36,814 nucleotides of DNA, taken from positions 1-36,814 of the forward strand of contig URTP01000001.1 of NCBI GenBank assembly GCA_900550835.1. Reading direction: 5' to 3'. Origin of the DNA: an uncultured Collinsella sp. Its GTDB lineage: Bacteria; Actinomycetota; Coriobacteriia; Coriobacteriales; Coriobacteriaceae. This document shows positions 25,166 to 32,828 of the stretch, piece by piece (position 1 is the stretch's first letter; every line of letters begins with the position of its first letter). The notes under the pieces were generated by a model, which had not been told where the DNA came from, searched no databases, and saw only the letters and a program-made list of their open reading frames with translations. Position numbers and translations under genes: made by a program.

Positions 25166-26404
25166 ATGTACGAGAACTATCGTATGCCGGGCGAGTTTGA
25201 GAAGCGCTCCAACGTCTATGTGACATGGCTTCCCGATTACATTCGCGCAGAGGGCTTCGATAATCGCCAGCCCTGCGTTGACGTAATTAAAGCTTTGCTT
25301 GAGTATGGCGATGTTACGGTCAACCTCAACTGTGGCACCCCCGGCTCCTACGAGGAAGCCTGCTCGCGCCTTAAAGAAGAAGGGGTGGATCTCGACCGTA
25401 TCCAGATTACGCAGTTCGAAGACTCCAACTTCTACGTTCGCGACAACGGCCCCAGCATCATGGTCGACGACGAAGGCCATTCCTATATGGTCAACCCCGC
25501 TTGGACCTATTATGGCGTGTGGGACAAGAACTCCCCAGAGTGCCAGTCCGCACGCAGGGCAGCTGTTCACATGGCGGTTGCGCTCGGGTGCTTCGATATC
25601 GTCAATTCCGAAATGGTTTCGGAGGGCGGCGACCGCGAGTTTGACGGTCACGGCACCCTGATCGCCATCGAGGACACGGAATGCCGCAAGCGCAATCCCG
25701 AGTTCTCAAAAGAGGAAGTGGAGGCCGAGTACAAGCGCATCTACAACCTCAACAAGGTTATCTGGCTGCCGCAGCCTATGCTTGAGGACGACGACTATCG
25801 ACTGGGCATCCTCGACGAGAAGGAAGATGGAACTCCTGTCTTCGGCATGAGCTTCGCCGCCCACATCGATGAGATGTGCCGCTTTATCACCCCGAACAAG
25901 ATTCTTCTTGCCGAGGTATCCGATGAGGAGGCCGCCTCGAGCAAGGCGGGCGCGGAATCGCGTCGTCGCATCGACGCCGCCTACGAGATTCTACGCGCCG
26001 AGACGGACTGGGAGGGCAAGCCCTTCGAAATCGTCCGCATGCCCACTGCCGAGCCGATCGAGGTTGTCATCGCCCCCGGCGACGAGGACTACGAGCTGTA
26101 TAAGGGCTTCATCGACGAAATGGGCGGCAAGTTCATGGATGGCACCCCTTGGCCCGAAGGCCCCGTTCACTTTTATGCCGCAGCAAGCTACTGCAACTTC
26201 CTCATCTGCAACGGCGTCGTTCTTGGCCAGCGTTATTACCACGAAGGCATGAGCGAAGTCGTGAAGGAGAAGGACGAGCAGGCCAAGGCGGTTCTTGAGA
26301 GCTGCTTCCCCGATCGCAAGGTCATCATGATCGACTCTCTCGCGCTTAACCTGTCCGGCGGCGGCGTGCACTGCTGGACCAAGGACGTGGCCGCCAGCTG
26401 CTAG
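25166..26404 (+). CDS. Agmatine deiminase-family (guanidino-group-modifying) enzyme, divergent
   Basis: 412 residues from the ATG at 25166, with GGAAGG upstream. It belongs to the PAD_porph/agmatine deiminase family, which hydrolyses a guanidinium group to a ureido group plus ammonia through a thiouronium intermediate. Candidate catalytic residues are present: Asp93 in VRDNGPS, Glu153 in SEGG, His233-x-Asp235 in AAHIDEMCRF and Cys403 in GGGVHCWT. It differs from textbook agmatine deiminase. The motif usually written EGG-x-IH-x-DGEGT reads EGGDREFDGHGT. There is an acidic insertion around 165-225. It is longer than the usual 365-380 residues. It begins an operon with the carbamoyltransferase and MFS copy 2. 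Conversion of a guanidino compound other than agmatine is a reasonable inference, not shown. Confidence 0.82.
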   Translation: MYENYRMPGEFEKRSNVYVTWLPDYIRAEGFDNRQPCVDVIKALLEYGDVTVNLNCGTPGSYEEACSRLKEEGVDLDRIQITQFEDSNFYVRDNGPSIMVDDEGHSYMVNPAWTYYGVWDKNSPECQSARRAAVHMAVALGCFDIVNSEMVSEGGDREFDGHGTLIAIEDTECRKRNPEFSKEEVEAEYKRIYNLNKVIWLPQPMLEDDDYRLGILDEKEDGTPVFGMSFAAHIDEMCRFITPNKILLAEVSDEEAASSKAGAESRRRIDAAYEILRAETDWEGKPFEIVRMPTAEPIEVVIAPGDEDYELYKGFIDEMGGKFMDGTPWPEGPVHFYAAASYCNFLICNGVVLGQRYYHEGMSEVVKEKDEQAKAVLESCFPDRKVIMIDSLALNLSGGGVHCWTKDVAASC

Positions 26405-26481
26405 CAAGTTCTTAAACTTGCGCTGCCTGATCCAAGCGCCACATTTACAGTCCCCGAGGGATATCCGTGTTTCCCTCGGGG
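26404..26481 (+). promoter_or_regulatory. Two tandem hairpins between deiminase and carbamoyltransferase genes
   Basis: GCAAGTT/AACTTGC (26404-26410, 26415-26421) starts at the last base of the deiminase stop codon. CCCCGAGGGA/TCCCTCGGGG (26452-26461, 26472-26481) is a perfect 10-bp stem. No T-run follows the second stem, so RNA stabilisation, processing or attenuation within the operon is more likely than full termination. Confidence 0.6.
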
Positions 26482-26525
26482 GCGCATTCGACACTTACCC
26501 ATCAAACAATTGAAAGGAAATAGGC

Positions 26526-27590
26526 ATGAACAACAGCCTTCGCGGTCGCGACTACCTCAACATCCACGATCTTTCCTCTGAGGATTTCCGTTACCTCATC
26601 GATCTTGCCTGGAACCTCAAGGCCCAGAAAAAGTCCGGTGTCGACCAGCGCTACTTCCCCGGCAAGAACGTTCTCGCCAACTTTGAGTGGGGCTCGACCC
26701 GCACTCGTTGCGCCTTTGAGACCTCTTGCAACGACCTGGGCATGGGCTTCACCTATCTGACCAACTCCCACATGGGCGATTGCGAGACCATCGAGGATGC
26801 CATGCGCGTCTTCAACGGCATGTATGATCTCATTGTCTATCGTGCACAAAAGGACGAGCAGTTCCTCTATGATGTCGCCGACTTGGTCGATATTCCAGTC
26901 ATCAATGCCCTCACCCTCGGCGATCACCCGACCCAGATGCTCGCTGACGCTCTCACGATGGAGGAGCAGTGGGGTGGTCTGCGCACGAGCCGTGGCAAGA
27001 AGATGGCCTTCGTTGGCAACTGCGCCGGCGCCCCCGTGTGGTATGGCCGTCTGTGCGCGATGCTCGACATGGACTTCCTCGCCATCGGCCCCGACGACCT
27101 CCGTCACCAGATGTGCAAGGAAATGATCGAGGAGGTTGAGGCCTGCTACGCCAAGTACGCGCCTAACAGGACCTTCACCATCACCTCTGACCTTGATGCT
27201 CTGGACGGTGTCGACGTAATCGTTACCGAGGAGTGGCGCTACATCAACCCCGAGTGCGGCGACGAGGTTCTGGACCCTGACGACTACAACTCTTGGCTTG
27301 GCGACGCCGAGTCCCTGTACCCCTATCGCGTCACCAGTGAGCTGTGCAAGCGCACCAACAACCCCGACATCTTCTGCATGCACGAGCTCCCCTCTGTTCA
27401 CAACGCAAATCACCGCGTTGGCAAGATGTTGCTCGACCAGTGCAAGAACGACCTGCATCGTGAAATCATCACCGAGGGCTTTGAGATTGCGGACGAGTGC
27501 TTTGAGGCCAACGCGTCGGTCATCTTCCGTGAGGCAGAGAACCGTCAGCACACCATCAAGGCCGTTATGTGCGCCCTTCTGGGTCTCTAG
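26526..27590 (+). CDS. Ornithine/putrescine carbamoyltransferase-family enzyme with HELP motif
   Basis: 354 residues; AAAGGAAATAGGC precedes the ATG. The carbamoyl-phosphate site is intact: S57TRTR61, Arg106 in VYRAQ and H134PTQ137, as is the C-terminal ENRQHTIKAVM. The amine-substrate side is altered. The HCLP motif reads H286ELP289, so Glu287 replaces the conserved Cys, and the ornithine-binding SMG loop is replaced by TEEWRYINPECG (residues 234-245). Family members transfer carbamoyl between carbamoyl phosphate and an amine, or run in reverse to release carbamoyl phosphate from a ureido compound. After a deiminase the reverse direction is expected, as in the agmatine deiminase pathway. The substrate is probably not ornithine. 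The next gene starts 11 nt downstream; no carbamate kinase is encoded in the window. Confidence 0.85.
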   Translation: MNNSLRGRDYLNIHDLSSEDFRYLIDLAWNLKAQKKSGVDQRYFPGKNVLANFEWGSTRTRCAFETSCNDLGMGFTYLTNSHMGDCETIEDAMRVFNGMYDLIVYRAQKDEQFLYDVADLVDIPVINALTLGDHPTQMLADALTMEEQWGGLRTSRGKKMAFVGNCAGAPVWYGRLCAMLDMDFLAIGPDDLRHQMCKEMIEEVEACYAKYAPNRTFTITSDLDALDGVDVIVTEEWRYINPECGDEVLDPDDYNSWLGDAESLYPYRVTSELCKRTNNPDIFCMHELPSVHNANHRVGKMLLDQCKNDLHREIITEGFEIADECFEANASVIFREAENRQHTIKAVMCALLGL

Positions 27591-27601
27591 GAGCTGTATC
27601 A

Positions 27602-28867
27602 ATGGAAAATGCAAAGTTAAAGAGCAGCAAGGTTTACGCATGGGTTCTCGTGATCGCGCTCGGCCTCATGTCTGCCGGTACGACCGGATCCTATAGCGTA
27701 ATCGCTGGCTCCTTCGTCGCGCCCGTGTGCGAGGAGTTCGGATTTGACTACTCCATCTTCTCGTATTACTTCACTGCAACGCTCATTGGTCTTGCAGCGG
27801 CTCTTCCGTTTGTCGGAAAACTCATCCCCAAGGTTGTTGGCAAGTTTTGGCTCCCCGTCGTCGAGCTTATTCTGCTCGCCGCTGGCGCAGGCATGGCCTT
27901 CTACACCGAAGTCTGGATGTTCATCGCAGCTGGTGCTTTGATTGGCGTTTGCTTCGCCTTCACTACCGGCGTCGCCATGTCCGATGTTATTGACCAGTGG
28001 TTCAAAAAATCTGGCGGCCTGGCAATTGGTCTCGCTTGGGCAGTGAACTCGATTTACATGCTCATCATGAGTCCCGTCATCACCTCTGTCATTGAGGCTG
28101 CTGGCTGGAGGACTGGTTATCTGGTGCTCGCTGGCGTCTCCGCCGTGCTCATTCTTCCCGCTTCCATCCTGATTATCCGCTATAAGCCCCAGGACAAGGG
28201 CATGCTGCCCTATGGCTATGTCGAAGGCGAGACGGTCGCCGAGACCGAGGAGACGACCGAGGATAGTGCACGTGGCGTTAGCTACGCACGCGCTATTAAG
28301 TCGCCTGCATTCTTTTTCTGCATCGGCTTCCTCTGCCTCGTTCAGCTTACTTGCTGCATGAACCAGCTGTTCCCCACCTATGCCGCCGAGGTCGGCTTTA
28401 GCCCCATGGTGGGTGGCTTCATGGTTTCCGCCGCATCGCTGTTCGACCTGTTCCTCAACCCGATCGTCGGTACCACTTGCGATAAGTTTGGCAGCACCAA
28501 GGCCATTCTGAGCTGGCTCGCCGTCTCGATTCTCTCCTTTGTCATGCTCATGATGAGCAGCGGCAACTCGACGCTCAGCATTCTTGCTGCCGGTGTTAAC
28601 GACGTCATGTACGTCATCGCCGGCACCGCTCTGACCGTTTTGGTGATGGACGTCTTTGGCTCCCGTGACTTTGGTCGCATCTTCGCGCTCATCTGCTCCG
28701 TGGGCTATATCGTCGGCGCCTTTGGCATGCCCGTCATGATGAAGGTATACGAGCTTGTCGGCTCCTTCCAGGGCGTTTTCATCTTCTGTATTGCATGCAA
28801 CGTCATCATCGGTCTGTTCTTGCTGCTGGCAAAGAAGACTGGTAAGAGCCTCTCTTGGGACGAATAG
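27602..28867 (+). CDS. MFS transporter, OFA-like, copy 2
   Basis: 421 residues from the ATG at 27602, 11 nt after the carbamoyltransferase stop, with TAGGAG overlapping that stop. It has twelve predicted membrane helices and the same signature blocks as the copy at 22880-24160 (LGLMSAGTTG, FYTEVWMF, MSDVIDQWF, FGMPVMMKVY). Last gene of the three-gene operon, so it probably imports the guanidino substrate or exchanges it for the end product. The central loop is acidic (about residues 204-220). Two paralogues under one regulator suggest either different substrate/product roles or a recent duplication. A terminator lies 49 nt after the stop. Confidence 0.9.
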   Translation: MENAKLKSSKVYAWVLVIALGLMSAGTTGSYSVIAGSFVAPVCEEFGFDYSIFSYYFTATLIGLAAALPFVGKLIPKVVGKFWLPVVELILLAAGAGMAFYTEVWMFIAAGALIGVCFAFTTGVAMSDVIDQWFKKSGGLAIGLAWAVNSIYMLIMSPVITSVIEAAGWRTGYLVLAGVSAVLILPASILIIRYKPQDKGMLPYGYVEGETVAETEETTEDSARGVSYARAIKSPAFFFCIGFLCLVQLTCCMNQLFPTYAAEVGFSPMVGGFMVSAASLFDLFLNPIVGTTCDKFGSTKAILSWLAVSILSFVMLMMSSGNSTLSILAAGVNDVMYVIAGTALTVLVMDVFGSRDFGRIFALICSVGYIVGAFGMPVMMKVYELVGSFQGVFIFCIACNVIIGLFLLLAKKTGKSLSWDE

Positions 28868-28916
28868 TTCGATTCGTCTTAGTCATACGCTGTAGGACTT
28901 AACATGCGGTAACCTT

Positions 28917-28945
28917 AGGGCATCGACTAATGTCGGTGCCCTTTA
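28917..28945 (+). terminator. Rho-independent terminator of the deiminase operon
   Basis: AGGGCATCGAC (28917-28927) pairs with GTCGGTGCCCT (28932-28942) with one G-U pair and a TAAT loop, followed by TTA. It lies before the convergent membrane-protein gene. Confidence 0.75.
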
Positions 28946-28957
28946 TCACATTTGCGT

Positions 28958-30091
28958 CTAGCTCGTTTTGCCCATCAGCGTGATACGGATGCTTGGATGG
29001 GTGTACTCGTCAAACTCGTCCTCGGGCTCCGTGTCAAACGAATAGTACGTTTTGATGGGGTCGTCGCTCGTCCTGATGGAGATTCTCTCGTAGAGCGAAC
29101 CGTTCAAAAAAGCCTGCCTAAACTCTTCGGGGAGCTTTTGCGGTGCTAGGAGCTCGGGGCTCACGGTCTTGACGTCTACGGTTTGGACGACAGAGGAAAG
29201 TTCGTCCAAGTCGAGCTCGATGCGGGCGAGGTTGTCCTCAAGGCTCGCGTCGGGGTCGATCTCTGCTATGTAACTCACTTCCTTGAGCGTTCCCTTGTTG
29301 TCGAAATCCAGGTACGTATAGGTCTTCTGGGTATCGGAGCCGCCGTCGTGAAGGTAGCCGCGGACGTGATAGCCGTAATCTTGATATCGCTCGTAAGGGT
29401 CATCGGCGGACACGTACTCGCATGCGGGTTCTAGCGCCTTGCGGGCGATGGCGATCTGCTCGGCCGCGGCCGCGGCGTTCTGTTGCATCTCGATGTTTCC
29501 CTGCGCCAGCTGTGGGATATAGGCACCGCACACGATTGCGAGGGGCAGTGCCACAAGCGCGACGATCCACTTTTTTGCACGGGGGATAGGCACGCCACAG
29601 GCCTCTGCCATGGCCTTTGCGTTGGCAAAGCTTTCGGCAAGCACGTCTGCCGCGGTGGCGACGGCGCCTACGGCAGCGGCGACTTCTGCCGCGCCGCCCA
29701 GGTTGCGTGCGGTCTCGTTGTCGCTGTTCTTGAGCAGGCGCGCGGCGGCCTGCGTACCGATAACACCTGCGATTTGTGCCGAGCGGTCTTTCTCAGCCTG
29801 CTCGACGACGAGTCGGTGCTGCATTTCTTTCCACTGCTTGCCGCGCATGCCAAAGCGCGGCGCGAGCGCGCAGTAGCAGAAGATGGCGAGCTCGACGGCG
29901 GTGAGCGCCAAGGCGGTCATCATGCCCGTCTCCTGGAAGCTTTCATGATGGAAGACGATGTCGTCGACCATTTCGAAAGGAATGATTGATAAGGGCAGCA
30001 CGAATGCCATGGCAAGCGCCGCGCCGGCAACCTTTGGGCAAATGCAGTATCGCTGGATGCGCTTACGTTCTTGTTCGGAGAGTGTTGCCAT
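28958..30091 (-). CDS. Membrane protein of unknown function
   Basis: 377 residues; AAGGA lies about seven bases before the ATG at 30091. There are two N-terminal membrane helices (about 20-42 and 55-78), an Ala-rich helical cytosolic segment (about 90-165) and a third helix (about 172-192). A C-terminal domain of about 180 residues mixes beta and acidic sequence (KTYTYLDFDNKGTLKEVSYI, SIRTSDDPIKTYYSFDTE). I recognise no family. It lies 63 nt downstream of the DUF3592-like gene on the same strand, so the two are probably one transcript and may act together at the membrane. Confidence 0.75.
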   Translation of the reverse strand: MATLSEQERKRIQRYCICPKVAGAALAMAFVLPLSIIPFEMVDDIVFHHESFQETGMMTALALTAVELAIFCYCALAPRFGMRGKQWKEMQHRLVVEQAEKDRSAQIAGVIGTQAAARLLKNSDNETARNLGGAAEVAAAVGAVATAADVLAESFANAKAMAEACGVPIPRAKKWIVALVALPLAIVCGAYIPQLAQGNIEMQQNAAAAAEQIAIARKALEPACEYVSADDPYERYQDYGYHVRGYLHDGGSDTQKTYTYLDFDNKGTLKEVSYIAEIDPDASLEDNLARIELDLDELSSVVQTVDVKTVSPELLAPQKLPEEFRQAFLNGSLYERISIRTSDDPIKTYYSFDTEPEDEFDEYTHPSIRITLMGKTS

Positions 30092-30154
30092 AGCTGGTCC
30101 TTGGTGTCGTGGCGGTCATTACGGCGCGCGGCGCGCGGGATGTATCAGTCTGAG

Positions 30155-30682
30155 CTAGCGCTGGATAAGAACATAGAGCAAAATACTCAGCGCGATGAGC
30201 AAGATACCCGCGATGTTAAACATCAGCGTGGCAAAGTCGCCCACGATAGGGCGCTCGACATAGCTCTTGTCTGGGCTGCTGGGGTTGTAGTGCACAGTCA
30301 TTTGGCTGCCGAGGGGCCAAAGCTGCTCTGCGAGAGTATCTAGGCGTGCGATGGGTCCTGTCTGTACGTGCAACCAGCCCTTGGCGTCTTCGTACGCCGC
30401 GCTTTGCGTGCGGACGGGGAGTCCCGACAAGCTTTTGGTCTTTACGCCGCGGAATTGTTTTCTCACGTGGTACCGCGTGCCGTCGACGGTGTACTCCAAA
30501 ACGGGATACATTCTGCCTTCGCCCATAAAGCGGTGGTCAATGACCGTTCCCATGATCATAACGGTGCAGGCCTTGGCTTTCCTGCGGGCGGCGGCTTTCA
30601 TGAGCGTGCTCATTCCGATAAGCAGGATGCCGATGCCTCCAACCGAGATGAGCGCGAGCAGGGATATCTGCGACGTGGTCAC
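30155..30682 (-). CDS. DUF3592-like membrane protein
   Basis: 175 residues from a GTG at 30682, with AAAGGAG nine bases upstream. It has an N-terminal membrane helix (about 6-28), a beta-rich central domain (GTVIDHRFMGEGRMYPVLEY, VHYNPSSPDKSYVE) and a C-terminal helix (about 152-172). The order of helix, beta domain with a VxYNPxxP motif, then helix matches DUF3592 proteins, whose biochemical role is unknown. It is likely first in a two-gene operon with the membrane protein downstream. Confidence 0.78.
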   Translation of the reverse strand: MTTSQISLLALISVGGIGILLIGMSTLMKAAARRKAKACTVMIMGTVIDHRFMGEGRMYPVLEYTVDGTRYHVRKQFRGVKTKSLSGLPVRTQSAAYEDAKGWLHVQTGPIARLDTLAEQLWPLGSQMTVHYNPSSPDKSYVERPIVGDFATLMFNIAGILLIALSILLYVLIQR

Positions 30683-30825
30683 GGCGTTCTCCTTTGGCGC
30701 GATACCGTCATATGTGACTCAGTATAGGGAATCCTGCCATCGATGAGTGCATGGTCATGCGGCTAAAGTGTCTTGACGGCTCGATGGGTTCGCCATTTGC
30801 GCCTTCTCCGGTCCATACAAAAAGC

Positions 30826-30880
30826 TGTACGTCAGCATTCAAAGATGTCAAAAAATGTTGACTTTGGATGTTGACGTACA
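30826..30880. repeat. 55-nt long-hairpin repeat, copy 1
   Basis: The outer arms TGTACGTCAGCATTCAAAG and CTTTGGATGTTGACGTACA pair at 17 of 19 positions, with the mismatches G-U type. A closely related 55-nt copy with the same flanks (AAAAGC before, GTTT after) lies at 35778-35832. The remainder of the 30683-31003 gap shows no gene I can support. Confidence 0.8.
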
Positions 30881-31003
30881 TGTTTTGGATTGGATGAAAG
30901 GTTAGGGTGGCGACTTTGGAATAGGGCAGGCGCTCCTATATCCACTCGATGATGCCGCTTTCATCGTGCTCGCCGCGCCGCCGATTTGTCGGCCTTTGTC
31001 GCG

Positions 31004-31477
31004 TTAGGGGTACCTTGCCGCGAACTTCTCGAGGCTGGCGTTGCTTGCGTTGTTGAGAATGCCGCCGTCAACGATCTTTGCGCCCGGAGCGCTTGCCCTA
31101 AGGACCGACGCCGTTTTGCCCATTCCGCTTCCGCCCGAGGTGGCAAACAGGACGATCGTCTTGCCTGTCAGGTCGTAAGACTCAAGGAATGTGTTGATAA
31201 TCGCCGGTGCCACGTACCACCAGATGGGGAAACCCAAAAAGATGGTGTCGTAGCCTTCGATGCGCTCCACTCTAGAGGTTATGGCAGGGCGGCAGGAGGG
31301 GTCGGCAGCCTCGAGTGTGCTGCGGCTCTGCTTGTCGCGCCAGTTAAGGTCGGCGCTTGTGTATGGATTGGCGGGCACAATGGCGAACAGGTCACTGTTC
31401 GTCACGCGAGCCAAGCGGCTCGCAACGTCCATCGTGGTTCCCGATGCGCTGAAATATGCCACAAGTGCCTTAGTCAT
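31004..31477 (-). CDS. Flavodoxin
   Basis: 157 residues; GAAAGGA precedes the ATG. The FMN phosphate loop is YFSASGTTMDVA. Further flavodoxin features are IFLGFPIWWYVAPAIINTF and LFATSGGSGMGK. The pattern fits the Flavodoxin_4 type frequent in gut anaerobes, which carries electrons at low potential with unidentified partners. It is a single gene on the minus strand beside an aldo/keto reductase operon, with which it may share a redox context. No obvious anomaly. Confidence 0.9.
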   Translation of the reverse strand: MTKALVAYFSASGTTMDVASRLARVTNSDLFAIVPANPYTSADLNWRDKQSRSTLEAADPSCRPAITSRVERIEGYDTIFLGFPIWWYVAPAIINTFLESYDLTGKTIVLFATSGGSGMGKTASVLRASAPGAKIVDGGILNNASNASLEKFAARYP

Positions 31478-31559
31478 TGGAGTTCCTTTCGTTGCTGCGG
31501 TTTAGGCTTTATGGTGAGGCAGTATTTGGTGCCATGGTGAGGTGCTATTAAGTGCCGCC

Positions 31560-31799
31560 TCATGGCCGCGATACCGAGCGGCTTGAACAGCATCCGGTTG
31601 AGGCGCTGCGTAGCCGATAAATGAGATAGTCAAGGCATTCGAGCTTCTGCTGCCCTGCGTGTATATCATTGAGCAATTCGCGGCGATGCCGTTTTAGTAG
31701 GCAAATGCGCACGCAGTCGCTAGCGGCAGTACCGTACAGCTCGATAAACTCTTCGCTGCAGCCGGCGTCGCGTAGGCCGTCGATGATGTCGTCGTCCAT
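31560..31799 (-). CDS. Small conserved helical protein next to aldo/keto reductase
   Basis: 79 residues starting MDDDIIDGLRDAGCSEEFIE at the ATG 31799, four bases after the stop of the preceding reductase gene. No strong RBS is seen, so translational coupling is likely. It is helical, with a KRHRRELLNDIHAGQQKLEC segment followed by LDYLIYRL. I recall small proteins of this pattern beside oxidoreductases in Clostridia and Coriobacteria without an assigned function. The open frame extends 24 codons upstream inside the reductase gene; that part is not credible as protein. Confidence 0.65.
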   Translation of the reverse strand: MDDDIIDGLRDAGCSEEFIELYGTAASDCVRICLLKRHRRELLNDIHAGQQKLECLDYLIYRLRSASTGCCSSRSVSRP

Positions 31800-31803
31800 G
31801 GCA

Positions 31804-32821
31804 TCACTTTGTGGTTTTGACCTTGGTGGTGCCGGCAAGCGGCTTTTCGCCGGGACGGGCCTTGGGACCAACGAGCGCGTGCGGTTGATAGAGCTCTTCG
31901 AGGAACTCGATCTCGGCGGGGGAGAGCGTTATGTCGAGCGCGGCCACGGCGTCGTCGACGCGCTCGGGCTTGGAGCAGCCCACGATGGGGGCCTCGACGC
32001 CACGTGCCCAGTGCCATGCCAGCGCAATCTGCGCCATCGGCACGTCATGATCGGCGGCAATCTTGGCCACGCGCTCAATGACGGGCATGTCGATGGCGCG
32101 ATCATGGTCGTACTTGTTGGCCATGGTCGTGTCGGTGGTGCCACGTGTGCTCGAGCTTTCCCACGTGGGGCGGCAGAGGTGTCCCGAAGCCATGGGGCTG
32201 TATGGCGTAAGGGCCATGTCAAACTGGCGGCACACCGGGATCATCTCGCGCTCGTCCTCTCGGTACAGCAGGTTGTAGTGGCACTGCATGCTCGTAAAGG
32301 GCGTCCATCCGTGGTCGCACGCGATAATCTGCAGGTTGTGCAGCTGGTAGGCATACATGGCGCTGGCGCCGAGCGCGCGGACCTTGCCCTCGCGCACCAG
32401 ATCGTCGAGCGCTTCCATGGTCTCTTCCATGGGGACGTCGTAATCAAAGCGGTGGATGATATACAGGTCCAGGTAATCGGTGCCCAGACGCTTGAGCGAG
32501 CCTTCGATCTCGCGCTTGATGGCTTTGGCGGAAAGGCCACCTTCGTTAAAGTACACCTTGCTGGCAAGCACGACGTTCTCGCGAGCGATGCCCAGATCGC
32601 GCAGGGCGGTGCCAATATACTCTTCGCTCGTGCCAAAGCTGTAACAGTTTGCGGTATCGATAAAGTTGATTCCGGTGTCGAGCGCGCTTGATGACGGCGC
32701 GCGTGTCGTCGGGTCCGATGGTCCATTGGTGAAAGTCGGGGCTGGGCTCGCCAAAGCTCATACCTCCCAGGCAGAGCTTAGAGACTTTGATGCCGGAATG
32801 TCCAAGGGTGGTGTACTGCAT
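31804..32821 (-). pseudogene. Aldo/keto reductase with a frameshift near its N-terminus
   Basis: The start at 32821 has AGGAG five bases upstream and gives MQYTTLGHSGIKVSKLCLGG through DDTRAVIKRA. The frame is then lost and protein similarity resumes in another frame with LDTGINFIDTANCY. The catalytic tetrad residues lie on both sides of the junction (Asp and Tyr in FIDTANCY, Lys in VLASKVYF, His in YIIHRFDYD). The break is at a short GC repeat, 32682-32687: adding one GC restores one continuous frame of 339 residues, since 1018+2 is divisible by three. It is either a natural slippage mutation or a sequencing error. An intact product would be an NADPH-dependent reductase of the Tas/YajO type. 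It lies 7 nt downstream of the second reductase gene. Confidence 0.8.
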
Positions 32822-32828
32822 GATGCTC

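Noticed and set aside
26502..27641. 379-residue minus-strand frame antisense to the carbamoyltransferase gene
   Set aside because: Shadow frame of a gene with clear STRTR and HPTQ motifs on the plus strand.
31669..32691. 340-residue plus-strand frame over the aldo/keto reductase
   Set aside because: Antisense shadow; the minus strand holds the reductase motifs.
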